From assembly GCA_004556745.1 (NCBI GenBank), contig SFFY01000070.1, positions 1-6,999 on the forward strand: a stretch of DNA of 6,999 nucleotides, in the 5' to 3' direction. Positions 1-4,297 of this stretch are shown here, in pieces (position 1 is the first letter of the stretch; the number at the start of each line of letters is the position of its first letter). The notes beneath the pieces were generated by a model, which saw only the letters and a program-made list of their open reading frames with translations, had not been told where the DNA came from and made no database searches. This stretch comes from Bacteroidales bacterium (GTDB taxonomy: Bacteria > Bacteroidota > Bacteroidia > Bacteroidales > Bacteroidaceae). Made by a program: the position numbers and the translations under genes.

Positions 1-87
1 CTCCAACAGAAAGGCATCATAAAACGCATTGGCCCTGCCAAGGGAGGGTACTGGAAAGTCCTCTCTGAGGCATGTGACTCCATATAA
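1..87 (+). CDS. C-terminal tail of a truncated gene, winged-helix-like ending
   Basis: Frame 1 is open from the first base and stops at TAA 85-87, giving the last 28 residues of a protein that starts outside the window. The tail contains KGIIKRIGPAKGGYWKV. From memory, 'L..KG.I.R.G..KGGYW.V' is the usual last beta-wing of winged-helix domains at the C-terminus of Bacteroidetes AlbA_2/Schlafen-like ATP-binding regulators and some Fic-family proteins. Which of these it is cannot be decided from so little sequence. A strong terminator follows 67 nt after the stop, which supports this being a real gene end. Confidence 0.55.
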   Translation, partial: LQQKGIIKRIGPAKGGYWKVLSEACDSI

Positions 88-154
88 GGAATAGAAACAC
101 AGGGGAGAAAGTTCGTTTCTATGCTTGTGCTAAAACATCTACCGTATTCAACTC

Positions 155-208
155 AAAAAAATCACTCAATGCACAGAGCGACCCCTCTATGCGTTGAGTG
201 ATTTTTTT
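155..208. terminator. Strong bidirectional Rho-independent terminator
   Basis: AAAAAAATCACTCAA (155-169) pairs perfectly with TTGAGTGATTTTTTT (194-208). The stem continues inward through T-G, G-C, C-G and A-T pairs (170-173 with 190-193), and after one mismatch through AGAG/CTCT (175-178 with 185-188) around a 6-nt loop. There is an A7 run on the left and a T7 run on the right, so it should terminate transcription from either side. It sits after the plus-strand gene ending at 87. Confidence 0.9.
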
Positions 209-419
209 GTTTTTGCCTGTGTCTTCATCCCTTTCCTGCCTGCGCCTATACGCATTTTTTACCCTAAAAAACTATACACACCCAGCACTGATTGGCTTAA
301 TTCGTTGATAATGTGCGGGATATTTGTGTATAGTTGGGAGGCTGAACCCGTCACAAGTGTATAGTTAAGGTTCACTGGTGCGGACTATTGGATTTAAGTG
401 GATTAGGGCGCATATAAAA
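209..419. other. Intergenic stretch without a recognisable gene
   Basis: No convincing reading frame was found on either strand. The stretch holds three copies of an ACTATACAC-type repeat, listed separately. No transposase fragment, tRNA or clear promoter was seen. Confidence 0.6.
270..366. repeat. Three copies of an 11-bp AACTATACACA-type repeat
   Basis: AACTATACACA at 270-280 has an exact inverted copy, TGTGTATAGTT, at 325-335, with 44 bp between them. A third copy, matching 10 of 11 bases (GTGTATAGTT), lies at 357-366 in the same orientation as the second. The spacing is too long for a compact hairpin. The sites could be operator sites or termini of a decayed small mobile element. Nothing in the sequence decides between these. 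Confidence 0.55.
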
Positions 420-453
420 CGGGTTACATTTTCTTTCATGCAAATGTAACCCG
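416..453 (-). terminator. Rho-independent terminator of the 49-residue membrane protein gene
   Basis: CGGGTTACATTT (420-431) and AAATGTAACCCG (442-453) form a perfect 12-bp stem around a 10-nt loop. Read on the minus strand the stem is followed by TTTTATAT; on the plus strand no T-run follows, so it works for minus-strand transcripts. It begins 31 nt past the stop codon of the small gene at 485-634, as expected for that gene's own terminator. Confidence 0.75.
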
Positions 454-484
454 TATGTCGATAAAGGGAAAAGATAAATATATA

Positions 485-634
485 CTACTCTAAATAGGAG
501 CAATCATCATCATCTTTGTTATTTGTTGGCTTGTAAAAATGTGCAATGATCAATATTGTTATTGTACCGAGCGTTACATGAAATTCACCTATGAACGCGG
601 CACCTATTGCTATTATCCAAAGTATCGTCTTCAT
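485..634 (-). CDS. Small membrane protein, 49 residues, function unknown
   Basis: ATG at 634-632 and TAG at 487-485 frame a 49-residue protein. Residues 1-34 are almost wholly hydrophobic (begins MKTILWIIAIGAAFIG, then GTITILIIAHFY) and fit one long or two short membrane segments broken by EFH at 17-19. The C-terminus is hydrophilic, with a run of four aspartates (41-44) and a cysteine (45). It is too short for default gene callers, but three independent signals support it: a TAACTTTG promoter with a correctly spaced upstream box (660-691), a GGAAAG ribosome-binding-like sequence directly before the ATG, and a 12-bp stem terminator just past the stop. The 21-bp-phased palindrome array lies upstream of its promoter and may regulate it. 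I do not recognise the family. A small stress or signalling membrane peptide is only a guess. Confidence 0.7.
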   Translation of the reverse strand: MKTILWIIAIGAAFIGEFHVTLGTITILIIAHFYKPTNNKDDDDCSYLE

Positions 635-659
635 CTTTCCGAATGTTTTTAAGTTTCTG

Positions 660-691
660 CAAAGTTACAGCCCTTTTCCTTTCTGTACAAC
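660..691 (-). promoter_or_regulatory. Bacteroidetes-type promoter of the 49-residue membrane protein gene
   Basis: On the minus strand TAACTTTG (667-660) matches the TAnnTTTG -7 box. Twenty bases upstream lies GTTG (691-688), matching three of four bases of the TTTG -33 box. The predicted start of transcription, near 653, would leave a short leader of about 20 nt before the ATG at 634. The same TAACTTTGC string occurs in the psd promoter. Confidence 0.65.
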
Positions 692-716
692 TTTTGTTGC
701 ACGGTTTATTTTCATA

Positions 717-739
717 GCAGATAGCATTCGCTATCCTGC
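717..739. repeat. Short hairpin upstream of the miniprotein promoter
   Basis: GATAGC (720-725) pairs with GCTATC (730-735) around an ATTC loop. With a bulged C at 736, GCA/TGC (717-719 with 737-739) extends the stem. It has no T-run. It lies about 26 bp upstream of the -33 box of the minus-strand small gene, so an operator role is possible but not shown. Confidence 0.4.
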
Positions 740-758
740 GTCACAATCCGCACGTGCA

Positions 759-836
759 CGGAGATAATTTTTATTTGCTCGGAGATAGTTTTTCCTTTCT
801 CCGAGTTATTTTTCACTATCATATAGGATATTTTTT
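759..836. repeat. 21-bp degenerate tandem repeat with phased T-tracts
   Basis: CGGAGATA occurs at 759-766 and again at 780-787, and a 6-of-8 match (CCGAGTTA) occurs at 801-808, giving a 21-bp period. T-tracts fall at 768-772, 789-793, 809-813 and 831-836, close to the same period. Two helical turns are about 21 bp, so the tracts lie on one face of the helix and should bend the DNA. Within it CTCGGAGA (778-785) and TCTCCGAG (798-805) form an 8-bp stem followed on the plus strand by TTATTTTT. That could act as a plus-strand terminator, although no plus-strand gene lies directly upstream. Confidence 0.6.
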
Positions 837-916
837 GTTACAAACTTTGTAACGCATATTACAAAATTTGTAATACGTGTTACAAAGTTTGTAACACATG
901 TTAGAAAGTTTGTAAC
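837..916. repeat. Array of four 17-bp palindromes at exact 21-bp spacing
   Basis: The units are GTTACAAACTTTGTAAC (837-853), ATTACAAAATTTGTAAT (858-874), GTTACAAAGTTTGTAAC (879-895) and GTTAGAAAGTTTGTAAC (900-916). Three are perfect palindromes about a central base and the fourth has one broken pair. In unit 2 the outer G/C pair is replaced by A/T, a compensated change that keeps the symmetry. The spacers GCAT, ACGT and ACAT are always 4 bp. Palindrome centres are two helical turns apart, on one face of the DNA. This is what an operator array for a dimeric regulator binding side by side would look like. It lies between the 3' end of the phospholipid operon and the promoter of the 49-residue membrane protein gene, the nearest candidate target. 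The regulator is not recognisable from the site. Confidence 0.85.
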
Positions 917-921
917 AAAAA

Positions 922-937
922 CTTTCTTGTAAGAAAG
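922..937. repeat. 16-bp perfect palindrome next to the array
   Basis: CTTTCTTGTAAGAAAG is a perfect palindrome apart from its two central bases. Its centre (929.5) falls about 21 bp after the centre of the fourth array unit (908), so it keeps the phase. Its sequence differs from the array units, so it is either a diverged fifth unit, a site for another protein, or chance. Confidence 0.45.
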
Positions 938-958
938 GAAGAAATATCTTGGTGAAAG

Positions 959-998
959 AAAAAAATATCAGGCAGCAAATAAAAAATTGCTGCCTGAT
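959..998 (-). terminator. Rho-independent terminator of the psd–pssA–DUF4834 operon
   Basis: ATCAGGCAGCAA (967-978) and TTGCTGCCTGAT (987-998) form a perfect 12-bp stem with an 8-nt A-rich loop. Seven As at 959-965 become a T7 run just after the stem on the minus strand. It starts 39 nt after the stop of the DUF4834 gene and closes the operon. Confidence 0.92.
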
Positions 999-1037
999 AA
1001 TGCGTGGTAGAATAAAGTGTTAAGTGTCTTGCGGGGT

Positions 1038-1307
1038 TTACGGAATTTCTTCAAAGTCAATGTATTCGCCTTCGTCCTTCCTGAATATCTTGCCGCTGCG
1101 GCGTTGGCGCGAATTGCCCTTGGAGTGCGTGGTGCTGGTGCCTTGGTTTTGCGCATTGCCCGACTGGTGATTGCTGCGACCGCTTTCCCTGCGGGGCGTG
1201 ATGCCGAGGAATGAATAGATGGTGCGCACAAGGGTATGCGCAATGCTAAACAGAAAAATGAAAAAGCCAAAAATCAGGGCGAAAAGGCAGCCTAATCCGG
1301 TTTGCAT
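1038..1307 (-). CDS. DUF4834 family small membrane protein
   Basis: This is an 89-residue protein. Residues 1-35 form one strong membrane segment (MQTGLGCLFALIFGFFIFLF and onward). Next comes a low-complexity linker rich in Ser, Gly, Asn, Gln and Arg (about 38-72), then the conserved acidic end KIFRKDEGEYIDFEEIP (73-89). From memory, that ending plus an N-terminal membrane helix marks the Bacteroidetes DUF4834 family, whose function is unknown. The basic linker and acidic tail face a common compartment, probably the cytoplasm. It is the third gene of the phospholipid operon, 51 nt after pssA, and is followed by the operon terminator. Its place with psd and pssA suggests a link to envelope lipids, but that is inference from position only. 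Confidence 0.88.
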   Translation of the reverse strand: MQTGLGCLFALIFGFFIFLFSIAHTLVRTIYSFLGITPRRESGRSNHQSGNAQNQGTSTTHSKGNSRQRRSGKIFRKDEGEYIDFEEIP

Positions 1308-1358
1308 AAGTCTAATTATAATGGTTTGCTACCTGTTAAAATGCAAAGGGCGTGCCAA

Positions 1359-2099
1359 TTATTGCTTCCCAGCCTTTGCAACGGCATTATTGACCAAAGA
1401 ACAAACGATGTAGAGCACGATTACGGCAGAAAAACCGGCGAGGCCAAGGACGCAAAGCAAAGCGATAGATGCGATGGCGAAGGAGTAGCGCAGGGCATTG
1501 CCGCGCCAGCCGAAGTGCTTGAATTTGAGAGCGAACATCGGTATCTCGGCCACGAGTAGCCAGCAGGAAATCAGTACGCCGCAGAGGAGGCACCAAAACA
1601 GCAGGGCGTTGGGCGCGTCGGTGGGTAATGTCTGTGCCAGTGCGCCCCAGAAGAGAGCGTTTGCAGGCGTGGGCAGACCAATGAAACCCGTTTGCTGCCG
1701 CTCATCAAGGTTGAACTTGGCAAGGCGCAGGGCGGAGAATGCCGCGATGAGGAAGGCGGCGTAGGGCAGATAGGGCAGGAGGGCCTGTCCGAGGCACGCC
1801 AGGGGGCAGCCTGCGGGGCAAGTGCCGGCGGTGGGCAGGAGTTTTCCTAAAATGCTGAATACAATGGTAGCGGGCGCAAAGCCGAAAGTGATGTCGTCGG
1901 CCAAAGAGTCGAGTTCTTTTCCGATAGGCGAGGACACGCCGAGCAGGCGCGCCGCGAACCCGTCGAAGAAGTCGAAGACCGCGCCGATCACGATAAACAA
2001 TAAGGCAGAGGAATAGTCCCCGCAGAAAGCGAGTCCCGTGGCAATGCAGCCGCTGATGAGGTTGCAACACGTAAGCGTGTTGGGAATATGCTTTTTCAT
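1359..2099 (-). CDS. pssA: CDP-diacylglycerol–serine O-phosphatidyltransferase
   Basis: This 246-residue integral membrane enzyme joins CDP-diacylglycerol and L-serine to give phosphatidylserine and CMP, the first committed step to phosphatidylethanolamine. The CDP-alcohol phosphotransferase signature D-x2-D-G-x2-A-R-x8-G-x3-D-x3-D is complete: D43, D46, G47, A50, R51, G60, D64 and D68. These aspartates bind metal and the CDP moiety. Later landmarks are SALRLAKFNLDERQ (122-135) and GLPTPANALFWGAL (141-154), typical of bacterial type II PssA. Several hydrophobic helices span about 12-40, 72-88, 105-126, 164-191 and 205-235. The start 15 nt after the psd stop implies co-transcription, and the product is the substrate of Psd. 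One oddity is a loop at 91-105 with three cysteines (94, 98, 102) spaced CxxxCxxxC, which I do not recall from other members. Confidence 0.96.
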   Translation of the reverse strand: MKKHIPNTLTCCNLISGCIATGLAFCGDYSSALLFIVIGAVFDFFDGFAARLLGVSSPIGKELDSLADDITFGFAPATIVFSILGKLLPTAGTCPAGCPLACLGQALLPYLPYAAFLIAAFSALRLAKFNLDERQQTGFIGLPTPANALFWGALAQTLPTDAPNALLFWCLLCGVLISCWLLVAEIPMFALKFKHFGWRGNALRYSFAIASIALLCVLGLAGFSAVIVLYIVCSLVNNAVAKAGKQ

Positions 2100-2114
2100 C
2101 GATAAAATCTGCTT

Positions 2115-2825
2115 CTAAGCGTTTGCGGCTTCGGGGTTGAGGCGTGCGAGGACGGTTTGGTTGCCCACAGTGGCCTGTCCCATTTCCACGAGCACCTCGG
2201 AGTTGAGTGGCAGGTACACGTCCACGCGCGAGCCGAACTTGATGAAGCCCATGTGCTCGTCGATGTAGCAGGCATCGTCGGGGCGGGCATAGGTTACGAT
2301 ACGCCGTGCCACGGCTCCCGCCACTTGGCGCACGAGGATTTCCTGACCGGCGGGCGTTTCGATGACCACCGTGGAACGCTCGTTCTCGGTGCTGGCCTTC
2401 GGCAGCCATGCCTTGTGGAAGTTGCCCTTGTGGTGGACAACTTTCTTCACGAAACCGTCCACGGGAAACCAGTTGGCGTGAACGTTCGTGATGGACATGA
2501 AGATGGAAATCATGAGGCGGCGGTCGTGGAAGTACTCGTTTTCATCGACTTCCTCAATCACCACGATCTTGCCGTCGGCAGAAGCCACCACCACGTTCTC
2601 CGTGTCGCCGGGGAAGAGGCGGATGGGGCAGCGGAAGAAGTTGACGGCAATGGCAAAGAGGCTAACCGTTATCGCCGCGTAAATATAAAAAGGCCAAAGG
2701 TTGCTGTCCTTTAGCAGGAAATACAATGCGCCGTTGGTCACCAACAGGGCGAGGAGGCTGTTCCACAGAATGGTGTTGCCCTCTCTGTGGAGGCGGATTT
2801 TCTTTAATCTTTTAAGTCTTGCCAT
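2115..2825 (-). CDS. psd: Phosphatidylserine decarboxylase proenzyme, short (archaeal-type) form
   Basis: This 236-residue enzyme decarboxylates phosphatidylserine to phosphatidylethanolamine. Two membrane helices lie near the N-terminus (about 18-38 and 44-64). Then come FPGDTENVVVASADGKI (71-87) with D84, SITNVHANWFPVDG (111-124) with H116, and the self-cleavage site IKFGSRVDVYLPL (195-207). Cleavage between G198 and S199 should turn S199 into the pyruvoyl cofactor of a 38-residue alpha chain; D84, H116 and S199 would be the catalytic triad. The GS(R) site rather than LGST, and the short length, fit the smaller Psd subfamily common in Bacteroidetes. The same frame stays open to an ATG at 2948, but the promoter at 2883-2913 lies inside that extension, and the extra 41 residues are unlike the family. 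The start at 2825 (MARLKRLKKIRLHREGN) is therefore preferred. It is the first gene of the operon with pssA. Confidence 0.95.
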   Translation of the reverse strand: MARLKRLKKIRLHREGNTILWNSLLALLVTNGALYFLLKDSNLWPFYIYAAITVSLFAIAVNFFRCPIRLFPGDTENVVVASADGKIVVIEEVDENEYFHDRRLMISIFMSITNVHANWFPVDGFVKKVVHHKGNFHKAWLPKASTENERSTVVIETPAGQEILVRQVAGAVARRIVTYARPDDACYIDEHMGFIKFGSRVDVYLPLNSEVLVEMGQATVGNQTVLARLNPEAANA

Positions 2826-2882
2826 GCCTATATAGTTGCGCTTCGCGGAAGCGTCTGCTATTAAAAAGAGTATAATTCTTGG

Positions 2883-2913
2883 CAAAGTTAGTGTTTTTTT
2901 GCTATTGTGCAAA
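2883..2913 (-). promoter_or_regulatory. Promoter of the psd–pssA–DUF4834 operon
   Basis: On the minus strand TTTG (2913-2910) is followed after 19 bp by TAACTTTG (2890-2883), an exact match to the Bacteroidetes housekeeping promoter pattern TTTG-N19-TAnnTTTG. Transcription should start near 2876, leaving a leader of about 50 nt before the psd start at 2825. It decides that start over the upstream ATG at 2948. Confidence 0.85.
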
Positions 2914-2963
2914 ACATTATGCCCTAAGGAAAGCGGCAAATGTCGCATTTATGTGCTAAGAAA

Positions 2964-2995
2964 GGTGACAAAATGGAGATAAATCGCTATTTTTG
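2964..2995 (+). promoter_or_regulatory. Probable promoter of the DUF3791–DUF3990 cassette
   Basis: TATTTTTG (2988-2995) fits the TAnnTTTG -7 box. The -33 position 20 bp upstream reads GGTG (2964-2967), a poor match to TTTG, so the promoter may be weak or need an activator. It is divergent from the psd promoter. Start of transcription would be near 3002, giving a leader of about 70 nt that contains a hairpin. Confidence 0.5.
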
Positions 2996-3022
2996 TGGCG
3001 ATGCAAGTTAAAACCGGGGCGA

Positions 3023-3054
3023 ATGATGCCGCCTGCGTTGGCGGTTTGCATCAT
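3023..3054 (+). promoter_or_regulatory. Bulged hairpin in the leader of the ART-like cassette
   Basis: ATGATGC (3023-3029) pairs with GCATCAT (3048-3054), and CGCC (3030-3033) with GGCG (3040-3043), leaving a GTTT bulge on the right side and a TGCGTT loop. No T-run follows, so it is not a plain terminator. It lies 19 nt before the ATG of the first cassette gene and could be a binding site for a cassette protein, or control translation or RNA stability. Confidence 0.5.
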
Positions 3055-3073
3055 CATAATAAATCTGGGAAAC

Positions 3074-3319
3074 ATGGACAACGAAACGATAATGAAGACA
3101 TCTGCCGAACAAGACCGCCTTGCCTTTACGGTGCTGGCCATCGAGGCTTCTGCACAGAAGATGGGCGTGTCGCCCTCGGAAATGAGAAGGCGGCTGGATA
3201 AGGTAGGGCTAATCAAAAACCTTATTCAGGATTGCTATGATACATTGCATACAGAGAGCCGCGAAGCCGTGGCAAACGACGTGGTGGAGGCTCTGAAAAA
3301 CTGGGAAAGAGAACAGTAA
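3074..3319 (+). CDS. DUF3791-like small protein, putative antitoxin or partner
   Basis: This is an 81-residue protein predicted to be mostly helical. After a polar start (MDNETIMKTSAEQDRLAF) come AIEASAQKMGVSPSEMRRRL, GLIKNLIQDCYDTLHTESRE and VVEALKNWEREQ. The order 'F...IE..A...G.S..E....L...G.I..LI...YD.LHT' matches what I recall of DUF3791, a short family that often precedes DUF3990 genes. The frame is open further upstream (ATG at 2993), but that ATG overlaps the predicted -7 box and its first 27 residues look like translated leader; ATG 3074 is preferred (3092 is also possible). Its stop TAA shares its last A with the ATG of the next gene (3319), so the two are translationally coupled. 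Being first, small and coupled to a putative toxin suggests an antitoxin, which is inference. Confidence 0.8.
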   Translation: MDNETIMKTSAEQDRLAFTVLAIEASAQKMGVSPSEMRRRLDKVGLIKNLIQDCYDTLHTESREAVANDVVEALKNWEREQ

Positions 3320-3804
3320 TGGAAAAACAGACGCTATTTCATGGCTCGACGCTTGTAGTTGAGTGTCCGCTGGTTAGTATCGGCAGGAAAGACCTGGACT
3401 TCGGTCCGGGTTTCTATCTTACGCCTCTCTTCGAGCAAGCCGCCAAATGGGCTGTTCGCCTCAAAGCCATCAGGCGTGCAGAACAGGCGATAGTGAACGC
3501 TTATGAGTTCGCTCTTCCCGCAGGCTATAACATTAAGCGTTTTGAGGCTTACGACAAGGAATGGCTGGACTTTATAGTGGAAAGCAGGGCGGGCAATCAG
3601 CCTTGGGAAGGTTATGATATTATTGAAGGAGGAGTTGCTGACGATCGTGTCATCGATGCGGTAGAAGCCTATATCAATGGTTATGCTGACGTGGAGCATA
3701 CCTTGCGCCAACTGATTTATCATAAGCCCAACTATCAAATCTGTATATTGAACCAAGAGATTATAGACATGCATTTACAATATCAATCATACGAAAGGGT
3801 ATAG
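3319..3804 (+). CDS. DUF3990 protein with PARP-like ADP-ribosyltransferase motifs, putative toxin
   Basis: This is a 161-residue cytoplasmic protein without a signal peptide. Visible motifs in order are LFHGS (6-10), LDFGPGFYLTPLFEQAAKWA (26-45), EWLDFIVESR (81-90), YDIIEGGVADD (99-109) and NYQICILNQ (138-146). The set fits DUF3990. The first two resemble the PARP/ART core: HG[ST] holds the NAD-binding histidine (H8) and GxGFY(L/F)T the stacking tyrosine (Y33). The strand around Q140 sits where PARPs have the catalytic Glu (EYIVY), giving an H-Y-Q triad if that alignment is right. I infer an NAD-dependent ADP-ribosyltransferase or a relative that binds NAD. The gene overlaps its upstream partner by one base and is 2 nt before the next gene, an arrangement typical of toxin-antitoxin units. 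Target and toxicity are unknown. Confidence 0.85.
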   Translation: MEKQTLFHGSTLVVECPLVSIGRKDLDFGPGFYLTPLFEQAAKWAVRLKAIRRAEQAIVNAYEFALPAGYNIKRFEAYDKEWLDFIVESRAGNQPWEGYDIIEGGVADDRVIDAVEAYINGYADVEHTLRQLIYHKPNYQICILNQEIIDMHLQYQSYERV

Positions 3805-3806
3805 TT

Positions 3807-4013
3807 ATGTTGGATTTCTTGTTATGGAATAAAATAGCCCGCATCATAGCGCAACTGGCGGAAACTCTGAACATTTCGACCGACAGGGCACTGGTGCTCT
3901 TTTATGAGTCCGAAGTTTGCACGATGCTTCACAACCCGGAACTCGGTTTGCATCTTATGAGCGACACATATATTGTGAACGATTTGATTGAAGAGTTAAG
4001 GAAAAAGCAATAA
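3807..4013 (+). CDS. Small helical protein, third gene of the DUF3791–DUF3990 cassette
   Basis: This is a 68-residue protein that starts 2 nt after the DUF3990 stop (TAG, TT, ATG), so it is almost certainly co-transcribed. It has an amphipathic N-terminal part (WNKIARIIAQLAETLNIS), then DRALVLFYESEVCTML, a conserved-looking GLHLMSDTYIVNDLI and a charged end (EELRKKQ). The segment 'LAE.L.IS.D.AL.LFY.S...ML..PE.GL.LMSD.Y...D' is one I have seen in small gut-bacterial proteins beside DUF3791/DUF3990 genes, but I cannot name the family with certainty. The pattern of short helices suggests a DNA- or protein-binding accessory, perhaps a second antitoxin or the autoregulator of the cassette. There is no membrane segment or signal peptide. 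Confidence 0.8.
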   Translation: MLDFLLWNKIARIIAQLAETLNISTDRALVLFYESEVCTMLHNPELGLHLMSDTYIVNDLIEELRKKQ

Positions 4014-4297
4014 AAACCAGTTTGTTTGAATAGATAAAAACAAGTATGAAACCGCTTGTTCTGTGCGTGCTATTGGCTGGGCAGTAGGGGCGTTTTGCAA
4101 AACGCCCGCCAAATGCGCCGCAGGGCATAAATCGTTGTGGTAATCAAAGCAATCATTAACCGGGCGTTTTGCAAAACGCCCCTACTGGTGGCGGTCGGTT
4201 TCCGTCTGCCCCAAACGGAGCATGAGGTTTTTTGGGAGGTTTTTATCTAAAACCGTTTTAAGTTCATTCATTCCACCATTCAACAAAGATAAACCCC
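4014..4297. other. Intergenic stretch holding a REPIN-like element
   Basis: No gene was found between the cassette and the mannosidase gene. The stretch contains the inverted palindromic element at 4082-4187. Near the mannosidase start there is a 13-bp palindrome, TAAAACCGTTTTA (4248-4260), 37 nt before the GTG; it may be an operator. No clear TAnnTTTG promoter was found for the mannosidase gene. Confidence 0.6.
4082..4187. repeat. REPIN-like element: two inverted GTAG-flanked palindromes
   Basis: A 27-bp arm (4082-4108) recurs as an exact inverted copy at 4161-4187, 52 bp apart. Each arm contains the perfect 20-bp palindrome GGGCGTTTTGCAAAACGCCC (4088-4107 and 4162-4181). The left one is preceded by GTAG (4084-4087) and the right one followed by CTAC (4182-4185), so both carry GTAG on their outer side. 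Known REP sequences mobilised by RAYT (IS200-like Y1) transposases have a GTAG tetranucleotide next to a palindrome, and REPINs are two such REPs in opposite orientation. No transposase is encoded here, so any mobility must come in trans. In RNA it would fold into a very stable cruciform or long hairpin and could also end or protect the cassette transcript. Confidence 0.8.

Noticed and set aside
837..937. CRISPR array
   Set aside because: The repeats are 17 bp and the spacers only 4 bp, far too short for CRISPR, and no cas genes are present.
1302..1559. Plus-strand frames across the DUF4834/pssA junction
   Set aside because: They overlap the convincing minus-strand genes, have no promoter, and give compositions typical of shadow frames.
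3334..3774. 146-residue antisense frame opposite the DUF3990 gene
   Set aside because: The plus frame carries family motifs and is coupled to both neighbours. The antisense frame has no promoter or motif that I can see.
4046..4087. Possible start of a truncated secreted protein (MKPLVLCVLLAGQ, then TAG) cut off by the REPIN-like element
   Set aside because: Thirteen codons resembling a signal peptide are too few to judge. The TAG stop is part of the GTAG of the element, and no continuation of the frame was found beyond it.
4201..4219. Short stem TCCGT/ACGGA as a terminator before the mannosidase gene
   Set aside because: The stem is only 5 bp with a 9-nt loop, and the T-run is about ten bases further on; this is too weak to call.
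4248..4260. 13-bp palindrome TAAAACCGTTTTA upstream of the mannosidase gene as a defined operator
   Set aside because: It is a single, short, AT-rich copy. It is noted in the intergenic entry but not supported enough for its own call.
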